From Magnetococcales bacterium (GTDB lineage Bacteria; Pseudomonadota; Magnetococcia; Magnetococcales; JADFXB01): a DNA stretch of 51,830 nucleotides. The DNA is taken from the NCBI GenBank assembly GCA_015233935.1, contig JADFXB010000013.1, positions 1 to 51,830 of the forward strand. The letters run 5' to 3'. Under the pieces are notes generated by a model. The model was given only the letters and a program-made list of their open reading frames with translations. It was not told the DNA's origin and did no database searches. This document shows, piece after piece, positions 35,329 through 44,284 of this stretch (the stretch's first letter is position 1; each line of letters opens with the position of its first letter). A program made the translations under genes and the position numbers.

Positions 35329-36060
35329 TTAGGGATAAGAACTTACAATATCATGAGCTCCTGGCGGGGGATAAGCCAACAATGGTTCTTGCCGCCCAGT
35401 CATACGAATCAACAACTCATCCGAGCTGTACTTACTAACAATTTGAACAATTGCTTTGAGAGCCCGTTCGCGAGACACCATAGATAAAATAGTCAACCAA
35501 ATCAAAGTCACATCCAGCCATAAAGATTGATGCTCAACATAAAGTAACGCCAAGCGACTTTTCCATGGGCGAATTATTTGGTTATACTTCAAATCAGGAT
35601 TGTCACTGCCGGCCAGAATATCCCCTTCATCGGAGAAGACAATAGATGAGAAATCGGTAATCCCAGGGCGCACGGTCAACATTTGACGTTCGATTTCTGT
35701 ATAGAGAGATGCATCCACCTCTACCTGCGGCCTCGGCCCAACCAAGCTCATGTCACCTATGAGAACATTCAAAAGTTGCGCCAATTCGTCAAGCTTGAAC
35801 TTCCGTACAAAATGCCCGATCGGGGTGATACGTCGATCAGAGGCGGACGTTGAGTTGACCCCGGTTTTGGCGGCGTCGACCACCATGGACCGCAATTTAA
35901 CCATACGAAATCTTCCGCCCCCTTTCGCGATTCGGTTAGCGATATAGAAAGGCGAGTTAAAATCCTGCAACCAGATAAGCAGTAATACAGGCAAGAGCAG
36001 CGGGCTTAGCAGAATGAGACCGCTGGCCGATGCCAGAATATCAAAAAGGCGTTTCAGCAT
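35329..36060 (-). CDS. initiating sugar-phosphate transferase (WbaP/WcaJ C-terminal type)
   Basis: The 243-residue product is a bacterial sugar transferase: KRLFDILASASGLILLSP reentrant helix, KLRSMVVDAA, the catalytic region FKLDELAQLLNVLIGDMSLV and GPRPQVE, and VRPGITDFSSI. It loads the first sugar-1-phosphate onto undecaprenyl phosphate at the inner membrane. The N-terminal multi-pass domain of WbaP is absent, as in PglC-like short forms. The C-terminal 60 residues form an extra tail. It is 6 bp after the aminotransferase gene. Confidence 0.92.
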   Translation of the reverse strand: MLKRLFDILASASGLILLSPLLLPVLLLIWLQDFNSPFYIANRIAKGGGRFRMVKLRSMVVDAAKTGVNSTSASDRRITPIGHFVRKFKLDELAQLLNVLIGDMSLVGPRPQVEVDASLYTEIERQMLTVRPGITDFSSIVFSDEGDILAGSDNPDLKYNQIIRPWKSRLALLYVEHQSLWLDVTLIWLTILSMVSRERALKAIVQIVSKYSSDELLIRMTGRQEPLLAYPPPGAHDIVSSYP

Positions 36061-36066
36061 GGTTCT

Positions 36067-37182
36067 TCACCCACGATAAAATTTATGAACTTTGTCGCAA
36101 ATATAAACCACATCGTCGTCAGAGAGAAAAACGTTCATGGGTAGCATGATGCACCGTTCAAAAAACCGCTCAACTTTGGGCAGACGACAAGTGAAGCCCA
36201 AACGTTCAAATTGATGCACAGCCTTGCCGCCCCACTGGATAAGCGTACCAATCCCATTGTTGCGCAGAAAAACTCTCAGCTCATCTCGACGAACCGCCTG
36301 TAATTCATAATTCTGGTATACGTCGAAATGATCAGCATTGGCATCGGGTGATGGAGGCAACATCAATTCTTCAATCCCACCCAGGAGCTCTTGATATTTA
36401 CGGGCAATTGCACGACGGCGGTCGACAACTTTATCATACGATTTCAGCCCATAACTAAGAATCGCAGCCTGGAGATTATCTAATCGACTATTACGTCCCC
36501 AACAGCGCACTTCGCCATCTATATCACGACCATGATCGTGAAGCTGGAAGACACGGTCGTACATGTAACCATCGCTGGTAATAACACCACCACCATCGCC
36601 AAAGCAACCCAACACCTTGGCCGGGTAAAAACTGATGGCTGCTGCTTTGCCAAAGGTGCCTGCCGCTTTTCCTTTAAATTTTGAACCCAACGCTTGAGCG
36701 GCATCCTCAACGACAAACAGTCCGTGTTTATCAGCGATTGCCATGATGCGATCCATATCACAGGTACGCCCATTGAGTTGGGTTGGCATTATCCCAACGG
36801 TGTGCCGAGTAATAGCCGCCTCGACAGCATCGCCATCAATCAAATTGTCCCAGCCAAGCTCCACGGGAACCGGCTTGCCTCCAGCAGTAACAATGGCTGC
36901 CGCAGTGGCCAGCATTGTGTGCGAACAGCAAATCACTTCATCCCCTGGTTGAATCCCGATGGCCATCAAAGCCAACTCTAAACCATCGGTGGCATTGGCA
37001 ACCCCTATTGCATGCTTGGCACCGGTGTAGGATGCCAGGGCCAACTCAAACTCTCGCAAATCTTTCTGCATAATGAATGCACCACGACTAGCAACATCTT
37101 TAACAACATCAATAAATTCAACTTGATGATCCAGAAACAGGCGTGGATAATCAAAAAAGGGCACAACTCTCGAATTAGACAT
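36067..37182 (-). CDS. DegT/DnrJ/EryC1 family sugar aminotransferase
   Basis: The 371-residue PLP enzyme has VANATDGLELAL, the VVEDAAQALGSKFKGK region and the PLP lysine (about Lys189) in SFYPAKVLGCFGDGG. These enzymes aminate nucleotide-activated keto-sugars. It lies directly after the E1 alpha/beta-like pair and before the initiating transferase, which suggests the repeat unit contains an amino sugar. ATG 37182 is preferred over a GTG at 37191 because GGGTGG precedes it. Confidence 0.92.
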   Translation of the reverse strand: MSNSRVVPFFDYPRLFLDHQVEFIDVVKDVASRGAFIMQKDLREFELALASYTGAKHAIGVANATDGLELALMAIGIQPGDEVICCSHTMLATAAAIVTAGGKPVPVELGWDNLIDGDAVEAAITRHTVGIMPTQLNGRTCDMDRIMAIADKHGLFVVEDAAQALGSKFKGKAAGTFGKAAAISFYPAKVLGCFGDGGGVITSDGYMYDRVFQLHDHGRDIDGEVRCWGRNSRLDNLQAAILSYGLKSYDKVVDRRRAIARKYQELLGGIEELMLPPSPDANADHFDVYQNYELQAVRRDELRVFLRNNGIGTLIQWGGKAVHQFERLGFTCRLPKVERFFERCIMLPMNVFLSDDDVVYICDKVHKFYRG

Positions 37183-37206
37183 GTTTGCCACCCATTGTGA
37201 AGATGT

Positions 37207-38196
37207 TTATCCTAATAATTCGGTTGCTTTCGCCATTACCGTGTCAACAGTGGGATAGTAGACGCGTTCTAACACTCGAGAAGTAGGTGCTGGGGTACTG
37301 GGCAGTGTTATCCGAACGGGAGACTTTTTCATAGCCCCCATTGGCACACGTTCCATAACGCTAGCGATCACTTCTCCCGCCATACCACATACCGACCACC
37401 CCCCATCAATAACCAGTAATCGCCCTGTTCGCCAAACAGACTGGACAATCGGTTCAGCGTCGAAGGGGTTAAGGATGCGCAAATCAATCACGTCAGGTTT
37501 AAAGCTCAAAGAGACAAGTCGCTTTCCCGCTTCTGTTGCCAGGTGCGTCGAATATCCAGATGCTACTATGGTAATGTCATCGCCGTGGTGAAGAATCTGC
37601 GGCCCCAGTTCTGACAAATTCAGTTCAACAACGGGCGACAATTCATCCTCCAAATCGTAGAGCCATCGATCATCAATGAACACAACCGGATCCGGACTCA
37701 ACACGGATGCGATCAACAGGTCTCTGGCATCCGCCACAGTGGCGGGCATAACCACGCGCAAACCAGGAACATGGGCAAACCAAGCATGAAGTGCCTGGGA
37801 ATGTTGAGCACCCTGCTCTCCACCGCGATTTATGATTGATCGAATGGTCAGGCCAGGATGGGCTTGACCACCCGTCATATACGACCATTTAGCGGCCTGA
37901 TTGACGATGGCATCCATGGCGTAAAGCATGAAGTCCATACGCGGGTGCACAACGATGGGCTTCATCCCGGCCAGAGCAGCCCCTACCGCAGCACCTGTGC
38001 AAGCAGATTCGGAAACCGGTGTATCAATAACCCGTTTGACGCCAAATTTTTTATCCAGGTTGGTCATGGAATTGCCCACATACCAGGGACTCCATAACCC
38101 CTGCCCGATGACAAATACCTCAGGGTATTTGTCCATCAAATATTCAAACGCAGCAAGCATTGCCGTGCCATAGTTGTACCTGCGCTTTATGCTCAT
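37207..38196 (-). CDS. thiamine diphosphate-dependent E1 beta-like subunit
   Basis: The 329-residue product matches the 2-oxoacid dehydrogenase E1 beta (transketolase pyrimidine-binding) family: DTPVSESACTGAAVGAALAG with its cofactor-activating Glu, HPRMDFMLYAMDAIVNQAAK, and RGGEQGAQHSQALHAWFAHVPG. It overlaps the alpha-like gene by four bases (ATGA), so the two form one heterotetrameric enzyme. No E2 or E3 gene is present, so classical acyl-CoA production is unlikely in this context. Transfer of an acyl unit to a sugar is possible. Confidence 0.9.
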   Translation of the reverse strand: MSIKRRYNYGTAMLAAFEYLMDKYPEVFVIGQGLWSPWYVGNSMTNLDKKFGVKRVIDTPVSESACTGAAVGAALAGMKPIVVHPRMDFMLYAMDAIVNQAAKWSYMTGGQAHPGLTIRSIINRGGEQGAQHSQALHAWFAHVPGLRVVMPATVADARDLLIASVLSPDPVVFIDDRWLYDLEDELSPVVELNLSELGPQILHHGDDITIVASGYSTHLATEAGKRLVSLSFKPDVIDLRILNPFDAEPIVQSVWRTGRLLVIDGGWSVCGMAGEVIASVMERVPMGAMKKSPVRITLPSTPAPTSRVLERVYYPTVDTVMAKATELLG

Positions 38197-39260
38197 ACTT
38201 CTCTATCTCCAGTTGGTGCGTAAACACCTACAAACAAAGCGTCAGTACCTGGATAGGGGGCTTTCATTGCCTCGCTCCAAGCTTCATCAATCTGACGTTG
38301 AACACTGGCTTCCATTTCAGCCACTTCTGCCGTTGAGCACATATTAGCGGCAATCATACCGGCAACCAGACGCGCAATAGGGTCACGCTCACGCCAAGCG
38401 GCTAGGTCAATCGCCGAGCGGCTAACGCCAACATCAATGTCTTCCCGCCAGTCCACATGTCCAAACCAGCGGTACGTAACCGCCTCCAAATAGCCCGGAC
38501 CTTTCCCACTCCGTAAGCTTGAGATCAGATCGGCAGACGCCTTTCTGACTGCGATGGTATCATTCCCATCGACCACAGTATAGGGAATATCATTCGCAGC
38601 CGCAAATCGAGCGGTGCAATCACTGGGCTGTCTGAGGGAAATGTGCATGTGGCTGGCAAACAGGTTGTTCTCCACCACAAACAATACCGGTGCCTTTAGC
38701 ATACGCGCAAGGTTTAATGACTCATGTACAACACCTTCCTCGGTCGCGCCATCACCTAGGTAGACTACACTTACATCGTCGGTGCCACGCATATTTGCTG
38801 CCAAAGCTGCTCCAACGGCCAATGGAACAACACCTGCGACAATGGGAGCAGAGCCATAGAAACCATGCGGTTGATCCCACAAGTGCATGGACCCGCCATT
38901 GCCTTTGCAGTGGCCCGTTTCCTTGCCCAGCACTTCGGCAAACAGTTTTTGCACACTCGACCCCAAAGCCAACAAATGGGAGTGGGAACGATGCGCCCCG
39001 AATACCCGATCCGAAGGACGTAAATGAACGGAGACCCCAACGGCCACTGCTTCCTGCCCTATTCCCAGATGCACAGGTCCACCAATCAGCCCATCGCGAC
39101 GTCCTTCTGCAATGCGTTGTTCGGCTTTGCGAATTCTCCACATGGAGTGTAGCATGGCTAGGAGTTGATCCACACTTACTCCACGCACATCAACCGCATC
39201 ATTGAACGCGCGCAAATCCGTCAACGAACCCAGGGAAAATTTCTGATCAGTATGATTCAT
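38193..39260 (-). CDS. thiamine diphosphate-dependent E1 alpha-like subunit
   Basis: The 355-residue product matches E1 alpha: HLGIGQEAVAVGVS, FGAHRSHSHLLALG, GNGGSMHLWDQPHGFYGS, and the ThDP motif GDGATEEGVVHESLNLAR ending in ENN. Catalytic loop histidines are kept. ATG 39260 follows GAGGA at 8 nt; an in-frame start at 39314 lacks support. Upstream lies the IS1380 relic, so the original promoter or operon link to the methyltransferase gene has been altered. Confidence 0.9.
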   Translation of the reverse strand: MNHTDQKFSLGSLTDLRAFNDAVDVRGVSVDQLLAMLHSMWRIRKAEQRIAEGRRDGLIGGPVHLGIGQEAVAVGVSVHLRPSDRVFGAHRSHSHLLALGSSVQKLFAEVLGKETGHCKGNGGSMHLWDQPHGFYGSAPIVAGVVPLAVGAALAANMRGTDDVSVVYLGDGATEEGVVHESLNLARMLKAPVLFVVENNLFASHMHISLRQPSDCTARFAAANDIPYTVVDGNDTIAVRKASADLISSLRSGKGPGYLEAVTYRWFGHVDWREDIDVGVSRSAIDLAAWRERDPIARLVAGMIAANMCSTAEVAEMEASVQRQIDEAWSEAMKAPYPGTDALFVGVYAPTGDREV

Positions 39261-39533
39261 TCTTGAGTCCTCAGAAAAAGGGCCATTTTCGGTGTGAGTC
39301 GGGCTCCCAATCAAGGGCGTGTTGAGAGCGATTTTGGCCAGGTGAAGCAGTCATGGGTGAAACATCCGTTTTATTGCTCCAGACGAGGGAATTTCCCCTC
39401 TTGACACTGAATTTGGAGCCACTTCTATCATTTCTTCCAGCAATCGCGCGCATTGACGGCGCACGAACCGCTTGACGTTTAAAGTCGGAGCCTACATCTT
39501 CGCAACTAAGGTGACCCGGAGTATATGCCCCAG
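39261..39533. other. gap between the E1 alpha gene and the IS1380 relic
   Basis: No gene is recognised. A short minus-strand frame (about 47 codons, with KRFVRRQCARLLEEM) could be the tail of a lost gene. A GAGGG-N6-CCCTC dyad lies at about 39384-39399. Confidence 0.4.
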
Positions 39534-41357
39534 ATCAACCCGCAATATTCACCAGCCCTGCTGGGCATGGTGCGCAATTGAGACAAGTTCGCAATTAACG
39601 TCCACACTAACCTCCTTTTGGCCCGAACACACTGCTGACACCCCATTTGCATTGGCGTCACGGCGGTTCTTCACCGGGAAAACCATTCCGAATTGTGATT
39701 TTCCCCTGATTTTGTGCGCAGTTCTTCCGCCATCTTCGCGGAGGGTGCGCAGGCTGACGGTGGGGGGCCGGTGGTCAGGCCCTCCCTGCCAAGCAAAGGG
39801 GCGGTCGCAGGCAGGCCAACCGCGTCCACAGGCCTTGCCACCAGCGAGCGGCAGAGCGGGCGATAACTACCGTGATACGGCGACTATGCACCAGAAATCT
39901 TGTTGCAATCTTCATGACAGCCACCCTCGTCCGCTGCAAACTCCAGCCATCCTTCGTCTGCTGCTCCCACAGGACGCGCACCACATCATTCATGTTGTAG
40001 GCAAGGCAATTCATCAGCAATAGAACGGCGTTGGCGGCCATGGTATCCTGGGGAACGGTCTTGTTCTGGATCTTCCTGCCCTGGTAATGACGTTTGACCC
40101 GGTTGGTGGAGGATAGTGTCGGCTCCAGCACGTTCTTCAGTTCGCCCATATAGCCTTCCGCCGCTCCCCTCTGCCGACAGAGCGGCAGCAAATGCCAGGC
40201 AGGAATCTGTTCCTTGGACCACGAGGTCAATAGCCAAAAGTAGTGCGGCAGTAATTCGTCAGGTCTCTACTGCATCACCAGCACCACGCGCCGTGGCCGC
40301 GACCAGGAACCAGCCTGGTAGGTTCCTACCTCGAAAACACAAGTGCCATTGTCCAAACGGAAACCTTCTGGTCCCAGAACTCCGCTCAGAAGACGGTCAT
40401 CCCATGGGCACGCCAACCGATCCAACGCTTTGTTGTTGCGGATGCGAGCCACATAGTACTTGTCGGCCTTTTCCAAACCTGCACAAAATTTCTCTTCCTG
40501 CGTGCCGACATCTACCCGCACTGAGGCCACCACGCCAATTTCCCGCTCCACGCGCTGGACGATCGGAAGCACGAAGGCCAACGCCCCTTCCGCAGCATGG
40601 GCATTGCCAGCCCGAAGGGAGACGCCCACGAGATCGCCCGTACCTCCCAGCGTCGCCATCAACAGGTGGCATACCTCTTCCCGGTAATACCCGTTGTAGG
40701 CACTGCCGACCTGGTTGCCCTCCACCTCGATGGGTAACGAATCCACGTCAATGGTCACGTTATATAGTCGATGCCCGCGCATCGCCCGCACACGCCTAGC
40801 GGTGCTCACCACCAGTGCCTCCTCCAGAACGGATCGGTTCTGGTCACACGAGAGCATCTCCACCAACCGCGACAGCGTGGCCAGCGAGGCCAAACACCGC
40901 CCCGATTCCTAGGCGACTTTCCTCTTCAGGGACGTGAGTACCCGTTCATCGGAGCGGTCAATCAAAAAGACGGGATCATCCCGTAGCGCATCGACATCAT
41001 TCTAATCCGTCCAACCCTGCCCCAGCATCAGCAAGTAGGTGGATAGAACTCCGAAAGCGGGTGGCTGATCCGAGTCGGATCCCGCACATCCACAACCCGA
41101 TCCGCCAGCCAATCAAACATCCCAAGTAGTTCACAGCACCCCCGCAGCACCAGCGTACCACCATCAGAACTTAACCGCTCTGCCCGTGACTCGATCAGGA
41201 CACTCCGGTTGAACGACGGACCTGGCAATAATACACTTTCACCCATGAAGTGAGCCTCCCATGTGGTGATTCATTCCGTGGCAAACTTGATTTTACAATA
41301 TGTTGAGGCTCTCGTCACCCTTCATTGCCCCGCCTATGATGAATAATGCGGGATCAA
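39534..41357 (-). mobile_element. degraded IS1380 family insertion sequence
   Basis: An IS1380 transposase relic is enclosed by an inverted pair: ATCAACCCGCAATATTCAC at 39534-39552 and its near reverse complement at 41339-41357 (TGAATAATGCGGG core, 12 of 13 matching). The size, about 1.8 kb, suits the family. The right boundary abuts or overlaps an ISNCY-like fragment, so the end is tentative. It separates the methyltransferase from the E1 genes. Confidence 0.65.
39775..41246 (-). pseudogene. IS1380 family transposase, broken
   Basis: About 490 codons are covered. The N-terminal part (41246-41028) reads GMFDWLADRVVDVRDPTRI. After a frameshift near 41040 the frame LRDDPVFLIDRSDER continues, then LATLSRLVEML, TIDVDSLPIEVEGNQVGSAY, and the C-terminal CRQRGAAEGYMGELKNVLEP and YNMNDVVRVLWEQ, all typical of IS1380. 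In the long second frame the only stops are three TAG codons, at 41004-41002, 40911-40909 and 40269-40267; family pattern continues across each. The gene cannot make full-length transposase without a frameshift and suppression, so it is called a pseudogene. Confidence 0.85.
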
Positions 41358-41739
41358 CACTTTGCCCAGGTATTGGGCGGTATTGCACTCCGCATTGGTC
41401 GATTCGATCCTGGAACGATTCTAGATCCAGCTTGAAATAGCCCAGCCCGATCCCGCATGCATCTGCCTTGCCTGGGGGGCTATTCCACGCCACGTTCTGC
41501 TGTGGCGACCTGATTGTCCAGGCTGTAGGCATCCCCACTCCCTTGCGCCCATCGTCGGCGGTATTGGGATCGAAAGGGCTTTGCAGGATGTCAGATGCAA
41601 TCTCCTTGTCTTCCCTCAAGATTGCTGCCATCTTGTCGTTATCGCCACCACCAGTCTGGCACGGCTCGTTCAACAGACGCACCAGAGATGAAATTCGGTC
41701 AACGCAGCAACGGGGGACTCCTTCCCGAAAATGCAGCAC
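41293..41739 (-). pseudogene. ISNCY-like transposase fragment
   Basis: The frame contains RISSLVRLLNEPCQTGGGDN, then EIASDILQSPFDPNTADDGR and KGVGM, a degraded form of the L-Q-(N/S)-P-S-D-P-D-A-x-Y-x-G-H-K-G signature of ISNCY-type DDE transposases. Only the middle of the protein is present, with neither N- nor C-terminal domain complete. It lies between the IS1380 relic and the methyltransferase gene. Sequence from 41740 to 41995 shows no clear gene and may be further debris. Confidence 0.6.
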
Positions 41740-41995
41740 CAGAACCCATTAGTCCGATGCCGCCATTTCCTGATACCGCCGTCCCTCGCAGGACTTGGCA
41801 TCAGCAAAACGGCTCGTCCGTTCTCCATAGCGTTTAGCTAAGCCCTTCGGGCAGTGACGCGAAGCGTTCCAAAACAAAGATAGGACGTAAACCGGTTCAT
41901 CTGACGACTTCTCAGTCGGAATTTGTGTCATTCATCTATTTGTGTTTATTAAAAACTCATAGACAGATATTACCACATCCATTTAAAACAGGGAA

Positions 41996-42799
41996 TTATG
42001 TTCCATCCAAGTGACTTTTTTCGGGAGACTCATTCCTGACCCTTGTAGCAACCATGACAAATTTAAACGCAGACTTATGGACCCCGAACACGCCATCAAC
42101 CCAATCCGACAGTCTCGACGCAAATTTACCACCAAACAGGAACACTATTACAGGCATGAGCCACGATACCATACCAAAATATCGCACCTCTACTGATCCA
42201 AAGCGTCTGCCATAACGTTCGATCAGCGATATAGTCGGCATGCGCTGCAAAGTGCTGAAGGTCCGATTGCCTGTCAGATAATGTATCCATCGATTAAGTC
42301 GATAAATTAAGTTATGATCCAAAGAATCGACACAAATAAAGACCCCACCCGGTTTGAGAACCCGATGAATTTCTTCCATAACTAAAGTATTGTCACCATA
42401 ACTCAAACTGCCAGCACAGGTTACCACATCAAACAACTCGTCCGCGAAGGGCAATACCTCCATATCGGCCACGCGAATTTCAAAACGCCCCTGCCCTTGA
42501 AATCGGAGCTCAAGCACATCAAGGCACGCCGCCGAAATGTCCAAGGCGCAGAGACGCGCACCAGAGGCCAGAATAAATCCGGTGAAGGTGCCAGTACCTG
42601 CACCAATTTCCAGAACGAAATGATTGGGATCCAAATTAGCTGATATTTTTTCCTTATAATAATGGTAGGGAGCTTCGTACTCCAAGGCAACTCCGTAGGG
42701 AGAAGGGGAAGAAATACCCTCAGAATTTAATAGAAGCTTCCGCGCCCTTTCATCATATCGGATACGCTCAACATCTTTGTCATTGGCCATAATTGACAT
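41996..42799 (-). CDS. class I SAM-dependent methyltransferase
   Basis: The 267-residue product has motif I VLEIGAGTGTFTGFIL, ALDISAACLDVL, and FDVVTCAGSLSYGDN, a Methyltransf_11-type core, then EEIHRVLKPGGVFICVD. A hydrophobic stretch near residues 210-225 (MVSWLMPVIVFLFGG) could touch the membrane. It probably methylates a sugar or lipid-linked intermediate of this polysaccharide, inferred from position between the GT2 gene and the E1 genes. ATG 42799 has another ATG three codons on; the ribosome site is weak. Confidence 0.8.
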   Translation of the reverse strand: MSIMANDKDVERIRYDERARKLLLNSEGISSPSPYGVALEYEAPYHYYKEKISANLDPNHFVLEIGAGTGTFTGFILASGARLCALDISAACLDVLELRFQGQGRFEIRVADMEVLPFADELFDVVTCAGSLSYGDNTLVMEEIHRVLKPGGVFICVDSLDHNLIYRLNRWIHYLTGNRTFSTLQRMPTISLIERYGRRFGSVEVRYFGMVSWLMPVIVFLFGGKFASRLSDWVDGVFGVHKSAFKFVMVATRVRNESPEKSHLDGT

Positions 42800-42910
42800 T
42801 CCACTTTTGCCAAAATAGCTATCGCCTTGGACAGTCTCACCCTAAGGGGATGAAAATATACGATTCCATCCCCTTTGATCTTGTTGTTAAAACTAATGAC
42901 CTTTTAAAAA

Positions 42911-43996
42911 TTAGTTATGTCTTTTTGTATTGGAGTCATTTGGCCAAGCTCTCAGTCTTCCAGCACCAAGCCAAGGTTCTTTTTTCTGTTGCACAGGTGC
43001 AGTATGAGTGAGTAACCGCAGCACACCGACGATCACGCCAATACCGTGCAGGAAGTGATATAGAAAAAAGCACCCTGGTAAAACGAACAAATAGGTCGGG
43101 TTTTTATACTTAACGGCCTGTTGATAAGCCGACAGTATGGCTAGCAGGGCATACAAACCCATCACAGCGAGAAACGGCCACAATATCCATTGACTAAAAG
43201 GTGAGAGAATCAGCCCGCCGAGTACCCCGGTTGCAAAAACTCCGGTAATGGCATGACGCACAGCAAAAGCGTATGGTGCGACCCACCAAAGGTAAGCGTT
43301 GTAGGGGGCCTCTTTTTCAACCTGCTTTCGATAGAATTGGACCAGATTGGGCTGATTATGATAAAAAACCCTGATGTTAGGATTGAGCCACACCCTGCCG
43401 TCGGACGAAATGATGCGTCGGTTGATTTCATAATCCTGCGCACGGACCAGACGTTCATCAAACAAACCGATCCGATCGAAAATTGCCTTCTGGAAAAATC
43501 CATAGGGAACAGTGTCGGCGGCCTGCTCTTTGGCATCCAAGCGGAACTCTGAGTCGCCCACCCCGAAACGGTGGGTGGTCAACGCTTGAACCAAACGGGC
43601 TTGATAGTTGGTTCCACCTGGTTTGGTGATGAACACACCTCCCACATTGTCGGCCCCGGTACGCAAAGCGGTTTCAAGACAGAGTCGCAAATAGTCCTCT
43701 GGGTAAAAGGAGTGGGCATCCAACCGGAGCAGATAGTCTCCGGTTCCCTCGCGAATCACGATGTTCAATGCACAGGATTGAATTCTTCCCGGATTGTCCT
43801 TGACAATGATATTTGAATGCTTCGATGCATAATCAAGTGCAAGTGCTTTGGTATCGTCGGTTGAACCACCATCTAGAATATAAATTGATATCCTAACCTG
43901 ATCCGGAATCTCGAAACGCAATACTGACTCAATACAGCCCCTAATATAGACCGACTCATTTAATACAGGAATAACGACATCAACACTAACACCCAT
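42911..43996 (-). CDS. GT2 family glycosyltransferase, ExoA-like
   Basis: The 361-residue product begins GVSVDVVIPVLNESVYIRGC, with the GT-A core ISIYILDGGSTDDTKALA, the D-x-D-like LLRLDAHSFYPEDYL, and QDYEINRRII. Two or three C-terminal hydrophobic segments (about 260-335) would anchor it in the inner membrane, like ExoA of succinoglycan synthesis. It adds one sugar to the lipid-linked repeat unit. ATG 43996 follows GGGGGA at 6 nt, better than ATG 44011. A strong candidate promoter formed at a transposon end lies 140 bp upstream. Confidence 0.9.
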   Translation of the reverse strand: MGVSVDVVIPVLNESVYIRGCIESVLRFEIPDQVRISIYILDGGSTDDTKALALDYASKHSNIIVKDNPGRIQSCALNIVIREGTGDYLLRLDAHSFYPEDYLRLCLETALRTGADNVGGVFITKPGGTNYQARLVQALTTHRFGVGDSEFRLDAKEQAADTVPYGFFQKAIFDRIGLFDERLVRAQDYEINRRIISSDGRVWLNPNIRVFYHNQPNLVQFYRKQVEKEAPYNAYLWWVAPYAFAVRHAITGVFATGVLGGLILSPFSQWILWPFLAVMGLYALLAILSAYQQAVKYKNPTYLFVLPGCFFLYHFLHGIGVIVGVLRLLTHTAPVQQKKEPWLGAGRLRAWPNDSNTKRHN

Positions 43997-44137
43997 ATTA
44001 AATCCCCCCATGAGCTACATTTATGCGGAAACTCCGAATGTAGACAAGCGATTTGGTGCAAACTCAGCCATTTATAAAATTCACCCCGAGTGGCGTGAGA
44101 ATTATCGCTCGATCGGAAATTACTAAAACACGCGCTG

Positions 44138-44166
44138 ATTTTACGGGAGCATTCCCGATTTGTCAA
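44138..44166 (-). promoter_or_regulatory. hybrid outward promoter at the transposon end
   Basis: On the minus strand TTGACA (44166-44161, inside the transposon) and TAAAAT (44143-44138, flanking DNA) are 17 bp apart. The spacer is exactly the outer 17 nt of the terminal repeat (44144-44160). It points to the GT2 gene start at 43996. Both the hexamers and the spacing are near consensus. Confidence 0.6.
44144..44164. repeat. left terminal inverted repeat of the transposon
   Basis: This begins CGGGAGCATTCCCGA and ends TTTGTC; 19 of 21 bases match the reverse complement of 46407-46427. It contains the outer part of a hybrid promoter. Confidence 0.8.
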
Positions 44167-44284
44167 CAAGCACCAAACGGGGCTGGTGTGACTGTGCCGC
44201 ATTGTGTTGGAAAACCCGTTCATTAGGTTACGTTGATAATGGCACACCTGATTCGCAGCATATTGTTCCCCGATTCCTAACCCA

